NCBI GenBank assembly: GCA_024229395.1
Contig: JAAESM010000042.1
Coordinates: 1-64,000 of the forward strand
Reading direction: 5' to 3'
Origin: Planctomycetota bacterium
GTDB taxonomy: Bacteria > Planctomycetota > UBA1135
Length of the DNA: 64,000 nt
The notes under the pieces were generated by a model that saw only the letters and a list, made by a program, of their open reading frames with translations, did no database searches and was not told where the DNA came from. Positions 27,683-36,486 of the stretch are shown here, in pieces (within the stretch, counting starts at the first letter, position 1; every line of letters begins with the position of its first letter). The translations under genes and the position numbers were made by a program.

Positions 27683-30312
27683 TCGTTGGATTCCTTTCTT
27701 TTCTCGCTCTGTGTGCAGCAGCGAGCGGGCAAGTCGAATTCACCCAGCTGCCGGAACTGCCTAACCCCGTTGGCCTTGGTGGGCCAATCGCCGGATCTAG
27801 TAACGGTGCTCTGATCGTTGCCGGCGGCGCAAACTTCCCCACGCCCCTGACGGAAGGAGGCAGCAAAGTTTGGCATGACCAAAGCTATGTTCTGCTCCGC
27901 GATGAAGATCATTGGCGCACGTCCACGCCGTTGCCAAGGGCATTGGCATATGCCGCATGCGTGAACACCAACTACGGTGTCGCGGTCCTTGGCGGCAGCG
28001 ATGAGCAAGCGGTCTACAGCGATTGCTTCTTGATGGTCTGGGATGAAGGGACCGAGAGTTTGCAGTTCCAAGACCTACCACCTTTGCCGGCTGCCAGTGC
28101 CTTCGGCGCAGTGGAGTTCATCGGCAGCACGCTCTATGCCTTCGGCGGCAAGCAATCCAAGAACGAAGCCGATTTGTCCGCCACCTTCTGGAAGCTAGAC
28201 CTGGAGGATTGTGAAGCCGGTTGGGAGATCTTGCCGAACTTCCCTGGACCAATCCGCACGAAGATGGTGACTGCTGTCCAGACTGGTCCGGATGGCGAAC
28301 CTTGTCTCTTCCTGTTTTCAGGGTCGCACACCACCACCAATGCGCAAGGCAAGCTTTCCTTCCAGCTCTACACCGACGCCTTTCGCTTCTCACCGCACAG
28401 CAAGAAATGGACTCCGCTGGCGGACCTGCCAGCCCTAGATGATCCACGTGATATTGTCGGCAAGGAAAAATTCGCCGAGCAAGCTTGGCCGATCAATGCG
28501 GGATCCGCACACGCCTTTGGCAAGAACCAGATCCTGGCCTTTAGTGGATCCACCGGACGTTACATCCTCGATGACCATGGCGACCTGGTGCCAGCGGCCG
28601 ACCGGCCTCACTTCCTGAATCGAGTCCTTCAATACGACACGGTGCTCGATCAATGGAGTATTGCCGGTGATATGCCCATGGGGGTCGTGACCACACAGGC
28701 CTTCCTGTGGGGGCGCAGCATCGTGATTCCGTCGGGCGAAGTGAAACCAGGCATCCGCACACCAATGGTCCAATCGATTGCATTGCCCAATCAGGGCGCG
28801 GTATTCGCCAAACTGGATTACGCGGTACTCGGCATCTACCTAGCGTTGATGGTTGCGATCGGCATCTACTTCGCACGCCGTGATAAGACCACCGAAGACT
28901 TCTTCCTTGGCGGACGCAAGATCCCATGGTGGGCGGCAGGCCTGTCCATCTTCGGCACACAACTCTCAGCGATCACTTTCATGGCGATCCCCGCCACCGC
29001 TTATGGTTCCGATTGGCGTCGCTTCATGGGCAGCATCATGTTGCTGCCGGTCTTGATTATCGTGATCTATTGCTTCCTGCCGTTCTTCAGGCGCTTGCAC
29101 ATCACCACCGCCTATGAATACCTGCAAGCACGCTTCTCGCGTTCAATCCGCCTGATCGCCAGCAGCTTGTTCATCTTGTTCCAGTTTGGACGCATGGGCA
29201 TTGTGCTGTTGCTGCCTGCCATCGCACTCTCGGCGGTCACCGGAATGGACACCTATTTGTGCATCGCCATGATGGGCGTGCTGGCCACCATCTATACGGC
29301 ACTCGGCGGAATTTCAGCAGTGATCTGGACCGACGTCCTGCAGGTTGTCGTCTTGATCGGTGGTGCATTGCTGTGCTTGATCGTGGCGATTTCCGACGCC
29401 GGTGGCGTACAGCAATCGGTCGAGATCGCGGTCGATGCACATAAGTTCCACATGCTGGATTGGCAATGGAATGCTAGCGATATGGTCGCTTGGGTTCTGA
29501 TCGTGGGTTTCTTTTTCACCAACCTGGTGCCATACACCACCGACCAAACGGTAATCCAACGCTACTTGACTACGCGTGATGAAAAAGCCGCAGCCAACAG
29601 CCTATGGTTGAACTTGGCGGTGACGATCCCAACGGGGCTCTTGTTCTATGGCTTAGGCACCGCACTGTTCGCTTACTACCAACTGCATCCGATGGAAGCC
29701 GCGTTGATTCCCGACAAGGTCGATCAACTGGTGCCGTGGTTCGTGGTGACGCACCTACCGGCAGGCATTGCTGGACTAATCGTGGCAGGCATCTTTGCTG
29801 CAGCCATGAGCTCCTTGGATAGTTCGATGAACAGCATCACCACTTCGGTGGTCAGTGACTTCATCGACCCACGCGGATCTACCTCGGCAAGCGCTGCCAA
29901 TGCCGATTCTCCGCAAGGTCAACATCTTGGCCTAGCCCGTAAGCTCACGGTGTTACTCGGCATCATCGGCACAGCCGCCGCGATGATCCTGGCAACCTAC
30001 GAGATCAAATACCTCTTTGACTTCTTCCAGAAAGTCGTCGGCCTGTTCGGTGGGGGTGTCGCTGGGGTCTTCATCTTGGCAGTGTTTACCAAACGCGCCA
30101 ATGCCACTGGAGCGTGGGCGGGTTTGCTTGCAGGTGGTGCGGCCACGCTGTATGTGGCGTTCTTCACCGAAATCAATTTCCTGCTTTACGCGGCGATCGG
30201 TTCAGTACTTTGCGTGGTGGTTGGCTATTCGGTGAGCTTGCTTAGCGGTGGACAGCGCACCGAGTTGGCCGGCTTGACCTTATGGACTCGAAAGGTGTCG
30301 CACGATGAATGA
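27670..30312 (+). CDS. NanM-like kelch mutarotase fused to sodium:solute symporter
   Basis: 880 residues. A signal peptide is followed by a kelch propeller (about 20-370) with GGANFP-type blades (SNGALIVAGGANFPTPL; VLGGSDEQAVYSDCF; STLYAFGGKQSKNEAD; LFLFSGSHTT). This matches the cyclically permuted N-acetylneuraminate mutarotase (NanM/YjhT) family. From about residue 382 it becomes an SSS symporter: LDYAVLGIYLALMVAIGIYF, DFFLGGRKIPWWAAGLSIFG, TALGGISAVIWTDVLQ, then AAAMSSLDSSMNSITTS. The propeller would convert alpha- to beta-Neu5Ac outside and hand it to the Na+-driven transporter. It overlaps nanA by 13 nt and the epimerase gene by 8 nt. Confidence 0.92.
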   Translation: MSRLIVGFLSFLALCAAASGQVEFTQLPELPNPVGLGGPIAGSSNGALIVAGGANFPTPLTEGGSKVWHDQSYVLLRDEDHWRTSTPLPRALAYAACVNTNYGVAVLGGSDEQAVYSDCFLMVWDEGTESLQFQDLPPLPAASAFGAVEFIGSTLYAFGGKQSKNEADLSATFWKLDLEDCEAGWEILPNFPGPIRTKMVTAVQTGPDGEPCLFLFSGSHTTTNAQGKLSFQLYTDAFRFSPHSKKWTPLADLPALDDPRDIVGKEKFAEQAWPINAGSAHAFGKNQILAFSGSTGRYILDDHGDLVPAADRPHFLNRVLQYDTVLDQWSIAGDMPMGVVTTQAFLWGRSIVIPSGEVKPGIRTPMVQSIALPNQGAVFAKLDYAVLGIYLALMVAIGIYFARRDKTTEDFFLGGRKIPWWAAGLSIFGTQLSAITFMAIPATAYGSDWRRFMGSIMLLPVLIIVIYCFLPFFRRLHITTAYEYLQARFSRSIRLIASSLFILFQFGRMGIVLLLPAIALSAVTGMDTYLCIAMMGVLATIYTALGGISAVIWTDVLQVVVLIGGALLCLIVAISDAGGVQQSVEIAVDAHKFHMLDWQWNASDMVAWVLIVGFFFTNLVPYTTDQTVIQRYLTTRDEKAAANSLWLNLAVTIPTGLLFYGLGTALFAYYQLHPMEAALIPDKVDQLVPWFVVTHLPAGIAGLIVAGIFAAAMSSLDSSMNSITTSVVSDFIDPRGSTSASAANADSPQGQHLGLARKLTVLLGIIGTAAAMILATYEIKYLFDFFQKVVGLFGGGVAGVFILAVFTKRANATGAWAGLLAGGAATLYVAFFTEINFLLYAAIGSVLCVVVGYSVSLLSGGQRTELAGLTLWTRKVSHDE

Positions 30313-31474
30313 TAAAGCGAACTACAGTTCCATCTACCGCCATGGGCTTCTACACGACACGATTCCTTTTTGGTTGAAGCATGGCATGGACGCCGAGCAT
30401 GGCGGCGTGTTCACCAGCCTTGGGCGCGACGGCTCACTGCTCGACAGCGACAAGGCGGTCTGGCCGCAGGGGCGATTCGCTTGGATGCTCGCGACCATGT
30501 TCAACACGGTGGAACCGCGCGCAGAATGGCGTGAGGCCGCACTGTCGTGCCTTGGTTTTCTGGAGCGCCATGGCTTCGACAGCGATGGCCGCATGTTCTT
30601 CTTGCTTACCCGTGAAGGCCAACCGGTGCGCAAGCGTCGGTATGCCTACAGCGAGGCATTTGCGTGTTTGGCTTATGCGGCATGTTCCAAGGCCACCGGG
30701 CGTGAGGATTTTGCGCAACGCGCAACGGAGCTGTTCACGCAGTTCACTACGCTCAACTTCAAGCCTGGCAACATTCCTCCGAAGACCGATCAGGAAACCC
30801 GGCCCAGTAAAGGCATTGGCCCGCTGATGATCTGCATCAATATGGCGCAGACCTTGCGCGACAACATCGATTTTCCCGACGCCCAGCGGTGGATCGATCG
30901 TTGCGTCGATGAAATCGAACGCGACTTCTGTCAACCTGCACACAAGGTGGTGATGGAAACGGTCTCTCCCAGTGGTGGGATTATCGACCACTTGGACTCG
31001 CGCTTGCTGAATCCAGGCCACGCAATCGAGGCAGCGGGCTTCATCCTGCATGAATCACTTCACCGCGGTGGCGATGCGCGATTGACTCAACTCGGTGTGC
31101 AGATGCTCGATTGGATGTGGGAGCGAGGATGGGACCAAGATTTCGGTGGCATTCTTTACTTCCGCGACCTACACGACAAACCGATTCAAGAGTATTGGCA
31201 CGACATGAAATTCTGGTGGCCGCAGAACGAAGCCATCATCGCCACCTTGCTTGCCTACAAGCTGACCGGTGACGAGCGGCATGCCCAGCGTCACGCCTTG
31301 GTCCACGATTGGGCGCATGAGCATTTCCCGGATCCAGAGTTCGGTGAGTGGTTTGGCTATCTGCATCGTAATGGCAGTGTGGCCAGTGAAATGAAAGGCG
31401 GTCACTGGAAAGGCCCATTCCATCTCCCACGTATGCAGTGGTACTGCTGGCAGCTTTTGGAGGAGCAAACATGA
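30305..31474 (+). CDS. N-acylglucosamine 2-epimerase family protein
   Basis: 389 residues with the (alpha/alpha)6-barrel pattern of AGE. Motifs include HGMDAEHGGVFTSLGRDG near the start, VWPQGRFAWMLATMFN, RRYAYSEAFACLAYAA, the catalytic-histidine regions RLLNPGHAIEAAGFIL and WHDMKFWWPQNEAI, and EWFGYLHRNG. In this context it should epimerise ManNAc (from NanA) to GlcNAc, which replaces the ManNAc kinase/NanE route. It is the last clear gene of the operon. Its TGA overlaps a short downstream ATG. Confidence 0.9.
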   Translation: MNDKANYSSIYRHGLLHDTIPFWLKHGMDAEHGGVFTSLGRDGSLLDSDKAVWPQGRFAWMLATMFNTVEPRAEWREAALSCLGFLERHGFDSDGRMFFLLTREGQPVRKRRYAYSEAFACLAYAACSKATGREDFAQRATELFTQFTTLNFKPGNIPPKTDQETRPSKGIGPLMICINMAQTLRDNIDFPDAQRWIDRCVDEIERDFCQPAHKVVMETVSPSGGIIDHLDSRLLNPGHAIEAAGFILHESLHRGGDARLTQLGVQMLDWMWERGWDQDFGGILYFRDLHDKPIQEYWHDMKFWWPQNEAIIATLLAYKLTGDERHAQRHALVHDWAHEHFPDPEFGEWFGYLHRNGSVASEMKGGHWKGPFHLPRMQWYCWQLLEEQT

Positions 31475-31617
31475 AATCAATCGTTCTGGGTTCCGTTCCC
31501 GTGCAGGGTGGCATAGAGCTAGTCCTGTTCGGTGCCGGCGCCAGCCAGGGAATGCACCGTCAAGCAATCCGCATGCAGGACCTAGACAACGGCTTCATGG
31601 AAGTCGTGTTGGACTGA
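31471..31617 (+). CDS. 48-residue ORF at the end of the nan operon, possible gene relic
   Basis: The ATG overlaps the epimerase stop (ATGA), as expected for a coupled gene. The product (MKSIVLGSVPVQGGIELVLF, then GAGASQGMHRQAIRMQDLDN) has no family I recognise and ends in two consecutive stops (TGATAG). A position-5 kinase or sugar-phosphate gene would be expected at this place, so it may be the head of a deleted gene joined to another tail. It could also be a genuine small protein. Confidence 0.35.
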   Translation: MKSIVLGSVPVQGGIELVLFGAGASQGMHRQAIRMQDLDNGFMEVVLD

Positions 31618-31629
31618 TAGCATTCCGGG

Positions 31630-32721
31630 TTAATCAAAGGCAACGCCAGTCCGCTTGGAGATCTCGCGTAGTTCCTCGACCAAAGTCATTACCACTGGAA
31701 TGCCTTCTTTCGATCGGATCACTTCGGCTTCACGTTCAGGATCACCAGGGATTAATACGCCGGGGGAACCTGGTTGCGGTTTGGTCGCACGCATGGTGCG
31801 CACCCAGTCATCGATCTGACGCTTGAACTCCTCGACCTCAATGAAGGCATCGATGCTCATGGCGCCGAAGAAGTGTCCAATGCCCTTGCCCACGCTGCGT
31901 TCCGGGATCTGTTGGCGCAGCGTGAAAGGCGGAGCGAAGGGGCCCCAGTTGGCGCCCGACAAAACGCAACACAAAACATCAACCATTGCCGCCAAGCAAT
32001 AACCCTTATGGCCACCGAGCTCGCGGAAGCTGCCAAGCGGAGTGAGCGCGCCGCCATCGATCATGGTCTGTGGATCATTGGTATTTACGCCATTCGCGTC
32101 GATTGCCCAGCCATCGGGAATGCCCTCACTCTTGCGCCGCGCGATCTCGACCTTTCCATAAGCCACAGCACTGGTAGCCAAGTCAATGATGACGTCGGGC
32201 TCTTCCAGGCCGGGGAATGCAATTGCGATCGGGTTGGTGCCCAACATGCGTTCACCACCCCAAAGCGGTTGCACAAGCTTGGTGGTGTTGGTCATTGACC
32301 AGCCGATCATGTCGCGCTCCAAGGCGCGGATCGGATAGTAACCGGCAATACCGTAGTGGTTGGTATGCGAAACCGAAACCCAGCCGGTACCGACTTGTTC
32401 GGCCTTATCCATCGCGATCTCATTGGCGCGTGGCCCGACCACCAGACCCAAACCGTTATCGCCATCGACAGTCGCAGTCGAAGGACTCTGGCGTAAGATC
32501 TTGATCTCGGGACGCGGGTTGATGCGCCCGTTCTCGAGCATCTCAGAGTAGGAATAGAGCCTGCCGACGCCATGCGAATCAATGCCGCGCAGATCACTCA
32601 TGGCCAGCACTTCCGCCGCTAGTGCGGCATCTTCAGCAGGAACTTCGTAATGCTCGAAGACGCGGCGGCTGAATTCCTCAAGCCGTTCGATCGGGTAAAT
32701 CTTGTAGTCGACTTTGGTCAT
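31630..32721 (-). CDS. Malate/L-lactate/ureidoglycolate dehydrogenase family (Ldh2)
   Basis: 363 residues of the NAD(P)-dependent Ldh2 family. Motifs: MSDLRGIDSHGVGRL (catalytic His region), DGDNGLGLVVG, VSHTNHYGIAGYYPIRAL, MLGTNPIAIAFPG, LATSAVAYGKVEIARR, LGGHKGYCLAAMVDVL. It reduces 2-oxo acids to 2-hydroxy acids; which acid is unclear. It lies 6 nt downstream of the GH29 fucosidase gene, so a role in handling fucose-derived lactate or a related keto acid is possible, as an inference. Confidence 0.9.
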   Translation of the reverse strand: MTKVDYKIYPIERLEEFSRRVFEHYEVPAEDAALAAEVLAMSDLRGIDSHGVGRLYSYSEMLENGRINPRPEIKILRQSPSTATVDGDNGLGLVVGPRANEIAMDKAEQVGTGWVSVSHTNHYGIAGYYPIRALERDMIGWSMTNTTKLVQPLWGGERMLGTNPIAIAFPGLEEPDVIIDLATSAVAYGKVEIARRKSEGIPDGWAIDANGVNTNDPQTMIDGGALTPLGSFRELGGHKGYCLAAMVDVLCCVLSGANWGPFAPPFTLRQQIPERSVGKGIGHFFGAMSIDAFIEVEEFKRQIDDWVRTMRATKPQPGSPGVLIPGDPEREAEVIRSKEGIPVVMTLVEELREISKRTGVAFD

Positions 32722-32727
32722 GATCTT

Positions 32728-34860
32728 CTAGTGTGCGAGCCAATTTGCCGGAACACTGACGGGGGCGTTGCCCTTATACCCAACCTTCAGGTCAAGGCTT
32801 GCTCCACCGGTCTTGTTGAACCACTCCACGCGAATCGGATGGAAGCCCTGTTCCAAGGCCATGTGTCCAACCACGGTCGCGCTGCCGTGCAGGCCATCAT
32901 TGTCGATCAGCAACTCGCGGTGCAGCCACAGCAGGGAACCATCATCGCTGGTGAGTTCGAAGGTGTAGAGCCCGTCTTCAGGCACTTCGAGGAATCCTTC
33001 CAACACGCGAGCTTCGTATTCAGTTGCCGCACCCTTCGGCAAGCCGATGGTCTCGACTTGGCCTTCGCGGATAGGCTTGGACTTGCTGAAGTCCGGCATG
33101 GTTTCCCAATCCGGTTTGTAGAGTTCGGCATTCTCTTGCCAACCACCCTCAAAACCACCCCAATAGACTTGCTGACTCAGCCCCGGATTGCGGCGCAAGA
33201 TCTGCACGCTGGCGCGCGGCGCCACTTTTTGAAAGCAACGTTGTGCGATTGGCGTGACTGCTTCGCCTTGATAGAAACTGCGCGTGCGGACTTGAGCGGA
33301 TCCGGTCAAGCGAATCGGCTTGGTGTACAACGGCGAATCCACTCGCGGTTTGCTGCCATCGATGGTGTAGCGCGTTTCCATTTCACTGGATGCCGGCTTA
33401 ATTTGCACCTGGAGTTCATGCAGCAGTTGCGCGGACTCGGCCTCGATCTGTGGCGCCTCAAAGATCAGCGGCGCACCTTCGATCGTGACTTTCACCACGC
33501 TGACATGTGCGTTCGGCGCTTGGCTCGGCAACATGCGCACGGTGATCTCGGAGTTGCTCGGCACGGCAGCGATGCTTTGTTGCGGAGAGGACAGCAACTC
33601 TGCCTTGATGACCTTATTGCCAATCCCTTGTAGCACCAAGCGTTCATTCTGCGGCCAATCGAACACATGAAGATAAAGCGCGGTGTTGTCGCCCTCGGCT
33701 TTCATCGTGCAGCGTCCCCAAGGCAAAGACCGGAAAGGGCTCGCCGAAGTGCCATGAATCGACTCCCCATGCATATCCATCCATTGGCCCATCTCGGCCA
33801 AACGGTCGATGCTCTCCTGCGGGAAGGTACCGCGTGCGGTTGGTCCAATGTTGAGCAGGAAGTTGCCGCCCTTCGATGCGATGTCGCACAGCTTCTGAAT
33901 CAAGTCGGTGCTCGATTTGTAGTTGAAGTCGTTCTTGTTGTAGCCCCAATGGTTATTCATCGTCATGCACGATTCCCAGTCAACTCCGGGCATGCCAGTC
34001 GCTGGGATCTCTTGCTCCGGCGTGCCAAAGTCGCCGGCGAATCCAGCACCCTTGGTCATGCCAGCCATGCCGCTGCGCCCCACGTCGACGCGGTTGTTGA
34101 CGATTACGTTCGGCTGCAAGCTGCGGCATAGGTCATAAAGCTCTTGGCCATAATCATGATTCCAAGTGCTCTCCCATTCTCCATCGAACCACATCACGCC
34201 GATCGGTCCGTAGTTGGTGAGTAGCTCGGTGACCTGCCCGCGCATGTACTCCACATAGCGATCGAAGTCCGCGCCCTCTGCCGAGCGATCTTCCCAGCCG
34301 CGGCGGGGGAGGTAATCCGGATGGTTCCAATCCATGATCGAGTGATACCAACACATCTTCAGGTCATGCTTGGCGCAGGCGTCGGCCAACTCCTTCATGA
34401 TGTCGCGCTTGAACGGTGTGGCCATGATGTCGTAATCGCTCACGGCGGAATCAAATAACGCAAAGCCATCATGATGCTTGGAAGTGATCACGATGTATTT
34501 CATGCCGGCGGCCTTGGCCATCAGCACCCAAGCTTCGGCATCGAAGTCGACTGGGTTGAACTGCGGTACGAAGTCGACGTAAGTGTCGACCGGAATTTGC
34601 GCCGTGGTCAGAATCCACTCGGCGTGGCCGGTGCCACTGCCCCATTCACCAGCGGGAACTGAATACAGTCCCCAGTGTAGAAACATACCGAAGCGTGCTT
34701 CGCGCCACCAATCGAGGCGCTCGGCTTCACCAAGCACGGTTTCTTGGCCAACATCGCTGACTTCCGGTGGTTGGTTGTCCCAGTCGATTTCAGGATCCTG
34801 TTGCTGAGTCTGACACGAGAGCAACAGGGCGGAGAGCGTGAGGAGTGCGGCGCGCAGCAT
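32728..34860 (-). CDS. Alpha-L-fucosidase lipoprotein, GH29, with CHB-HEX and PA14 domains
   Basis: 710 residues from the ATG at 34860 (a GTG at 34866 is in frame). Lipobox LLSC follows the signal. The GH29 barrel has RFGMFLHWGLYSVPAGEW, VITSKHHDGFALFDS and MWFDGEWEST, where Asp (about 226) is the nucleophile; GNFLLNIGPTARG closes the barrel. A chitobiase C-terminal-like module (TRYTIDGSKPRVDS) follows near residue 500. A PA14 domain ends the protein (YTFELTSDDGSLLWL; IDNDGLHG; HPIRVEWFNKTGGASLDLK). A secreted, membrane-tethered exo-fucosidase that probably trims fucosylated glycans or fucoidan. Confidence 0.93.
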   Translation of the reverse strand: MLRAALLTLSALLLSCQTQQQDPEIDWDNQPPEVSDVGQETVLGEAERLDWWREARFGMFLHWGLYSVPAGEWGSGTGHAEWILTTAQIPVDTYVDFVPQFNPVDFDAEAWVLMAKAAGMKYIVITSKHHDGFALFDSAVSDYDIMATPFKRDIMKELADACAKHDLKMCWYHSIMDWNHPDYLPRRGWEDRSAEGADFDRYVEYMRGQVTELLTNYGPIGVMWFDGEWESTWNHDYGQELYDLCRSLQPNVIVNNRVDVGRSGMAGMTKGAGFAGDFGTPEQEIPATGMPGVDWESCMTMNNHWGYNKNDFNYKSSTDLIQKLCDIASKGGNFLLNIGPTARGTFPQESIDRLAEMGQWMDMHGESIHGTSASPFRSLPWGRCTMKAEGDNTALYLHVFDWPQNERLVLQGIGNKVIKAELLSSPQQSIAAVPSNSEITVRMLPSQAPNAHVSVVKVTIEGAPLIFEAPQIEAESAQLLHELQVQIKPASSEMETRYTIDGSKPRVDSPLYTKPIRLTGSAQVRTRSFYQGEAVTPIAQRCFQKVAPRASVQILRRNPGLSQQVYWGGFEGGWQENAELYKPDWETMPDFSKSKPIREGQVETIGLPKGAATEYEARVLEGFLEVPEDGLYTFELTSDDGSLLWLHRELLIDNDGLHGSATVVGHMALEQGFHPIRVEWFNKTGGASLDLKVGYKGNAPVSVPANWLAH

Positions 34861-34879
34861 GGGCACGCATCGTAGTCGC

Positions 34880-34885
34880 TATAAT
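34880..34885 (+). promoter_or_regulatory. Consensus -10 box TATAAT
   Basis: Perfect TATAAT, 6 nt before the ATG of a 27-codon ORF at 34892. On the other strand the same stretch gives TTATAG, 19-24 nt before the fucosidase start, so it may serve either direction. No strong -35 is visible on either strand. Confidence 0.5.
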
Positions 34886-34891
34886 GACCCT

Positions 34892-34975
34892 ATGGAAATC
34901 GACAATGGAATCAGCATCGGCGTCTTGTTGGCCCTACTTCTGTTATTCGGCCTCTTGCTGATGGTGGCCTTCTAG
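34892..34975 (+). CDS. 27-residue single-membrane-segment microprotein
   Basis: A short frame encodes MEIDNGISIGVLLALLLLFG, then LLLMVAF and stop. It has an acidic N-terminus and one uninterrupted hydrophobic segment long enough to span the membrane. It directly follows a perfect TATAAT with 6-nt spacing, as do longer genes here, which supports leaderless expression. There is no homology evidence; chance cannot be excluded at this length. Confidence 0.4.
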   Translation: MEIDNGISIGVLLALLLLFGLLLMVAF

Positions 34976-35043
34976 GTCATCGCTCAAAGCTAGCATTCGG
35001 CCGTCCTATTGGCAGTTGTCCTTGGTAGAGTCAAACGACTCCC

Positions 35044-36005
35044 ATGGTCCATCTGCATCGTCTCCTTCTTCTATCGCTTTGGCTTGCGTTGCCGATCGCA
35101 GGTTTAGGTGCTCAAGAGCCCAGTGCTCTGAATTATGATGTGGTGTGGACCACACCTAGCAAGGATGCCAGCGAATCCATGCCGCTTGGTAACGGCGACG
35201 TCGGCGTTAATGCTTGGATCACGCCGGACGCAAAGCTGAGTTTCTATATCAGCAAGACCGATTGTTGGAGTGACAACGGCCGGCTGTTGAAGGTGGGGCG
35301 CATGCACATCACCTTGGATCCACCACTGGACCCAAGCGATGCGTTTTCACAGCGTCTTGTCCTAAACGATGGCATCATGCTGGTGAGTGCTGGCAGTGAG
35401 CAAAGCAAGGTACAGGTGGCGTTATGGGTTGATGCCCATCAGGAAGCGATTCATGTCGAGATCGAGAGCGCTTCCAACCGCAGCGCAACCGCGGAGATCG
35501 ATTTGTGGCGAACCGAACGCACGCCTTATCCACTTGCCGAAGTCAGCGGCCTGATGGAGGACCGCAGCCAGCTGGATCGCTTGTATCAAGAGGTCTTCGT
35601 GGGCCGGATACTGTTCTCGAGGGGCGCCCGAATCGCATCGGCTGGTATCACTTCAACAGCAAGTCCGTCGGCCCAGCCTTTACGGCCGAGCTCCAAGGTC
35701 TTACGGAATTCCTGGAAGACAAGGATGACCCACTGCTGCACCGCATCTTCGGCGCGTTGATCGTGAACGATCATGGTGTGCGTATCGATGATCATCACTT
35801 GCTGTCACCCAGCAGTGGTTATCACCGATTCACGATTTGGGTATCCACCGAGCACCCAAGTTCGCCGGATGTTTGGCTAGCCAATATCGGAGAGGGAGCC
35901 ATTGAACTCAGCCAGAAGGAATTCATGCCGTGGCGGAACCCCCACCGGATGTGGTGGAACTACTTCTGGAAGCGGAGTTGGATCGACATCACGCAGACTC
36001 GGGCC
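35044..36005 (+). pseudogene. DUF5703-type secreted glycoside hydrolase, frameshifted and truncated
   Basis: From the ATG at 35044 a signal peptide (LLLLSLWLALPIAGLGA) and the family signature ESMPLGNGDVGVNAWITPD, FYISKTDCWSDNGRLLKVGR are read. Near 35599-35603 (GTGGG) the frame slips: homology continues in another frame as GPDTVLEGRPNRIGWYHFNS and FTIWVSTEHPSSPDVWLANI, up to NPHRMWWNYFWKRSWIDITQ. One lost G in a G-run explains the slip. After about 36000 the sequence changes to unrelated material, so at least half of the expected 750-850-residue protein is missing. The gene is broken, unless the slip is an assembly error. Confidence 0.75.
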
Positions 36006-36185
36006 ACTTTCTCGATGCCTCAGAATGAACATCCAGTGCTGATCGGCGAGGATCAAGGAGGGCAGAATCAGTTCCAGGGTGAGTTCGGGCGCACTGATAT
36101 TTGGCCATTGAAGGCAACGGATGAACAGCTGAAGGGCTTGGCCAAGGAACAGGATGCCAACAAGGCTCCCTTCAACATCCTTCCT
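36000..36185 (+). pseudogene. LamG-domain fragment
   Basis: In the same frame as the DUF5703 tail, the sequence HPVLIGEDQGGQNQFQGEFG, then RTDIWPLKATDEQLKGLAKE, has the form of the last strands of a LamG/concanavalin-like domain (IGxDxxGxNxFxGxixrvxiy). It has no start of its own and degrades after KAPFNILPLL. It appears to be the tail of a second gene spliced onto the DUF5703 head. Boundaries are approximate. Confidence 0.5.
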
Positions 36186-36224
36186 TTGCTGCATCAAGTT
36201 CAACGGCTCAATCTTCACCACGCC

Positions 36225-36452
36225 GTTGACAAACTCCGCGATCCATCGGAAATCGCCGTTGCGCACCCTCATGTGGACATCCAAGCCGAAAGGCAGTTCG
36301 CCGCCAGGGCTATCCAACCATACCTGCCATGGACCAAGTCGTGGTGTGCCCTTCTCGCCGATGGTCCATTGCTTGACCGGTGCCGGTTCCTAAGTAGGCT
36401 CAAGATCGACGGCTTGCGGGGCGGCCAGAAGCAGGAGTGCGGGGATCCACAT
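36225..36452 (-). pseudogene. Head of a secreted redoxin-like gene with internal stop
   Basis: On the minus strand an ATG at 36452 begins a signal peptide MWIPALLLLAAPQAVDLEPT, stopped by TAG at 36392-36390. Beyond the stop the frame continues as KQWTIGEKGTPRLGPWQVWL and DSPGGELPFGLDVHMRVRNG, which resembles the N-terminal domain of planctomycete-type redoxin/TlpA proteins (WxxWLDSPGGELPFGLE). The thioredoxin domain itself is absent. It is a relic pointing toward the LamG fragment. Confidence 0.5.
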
Positions 36453-36486
36453 GGCTTCCGTTGTACCAGTTATGCAGAAAACCGGT

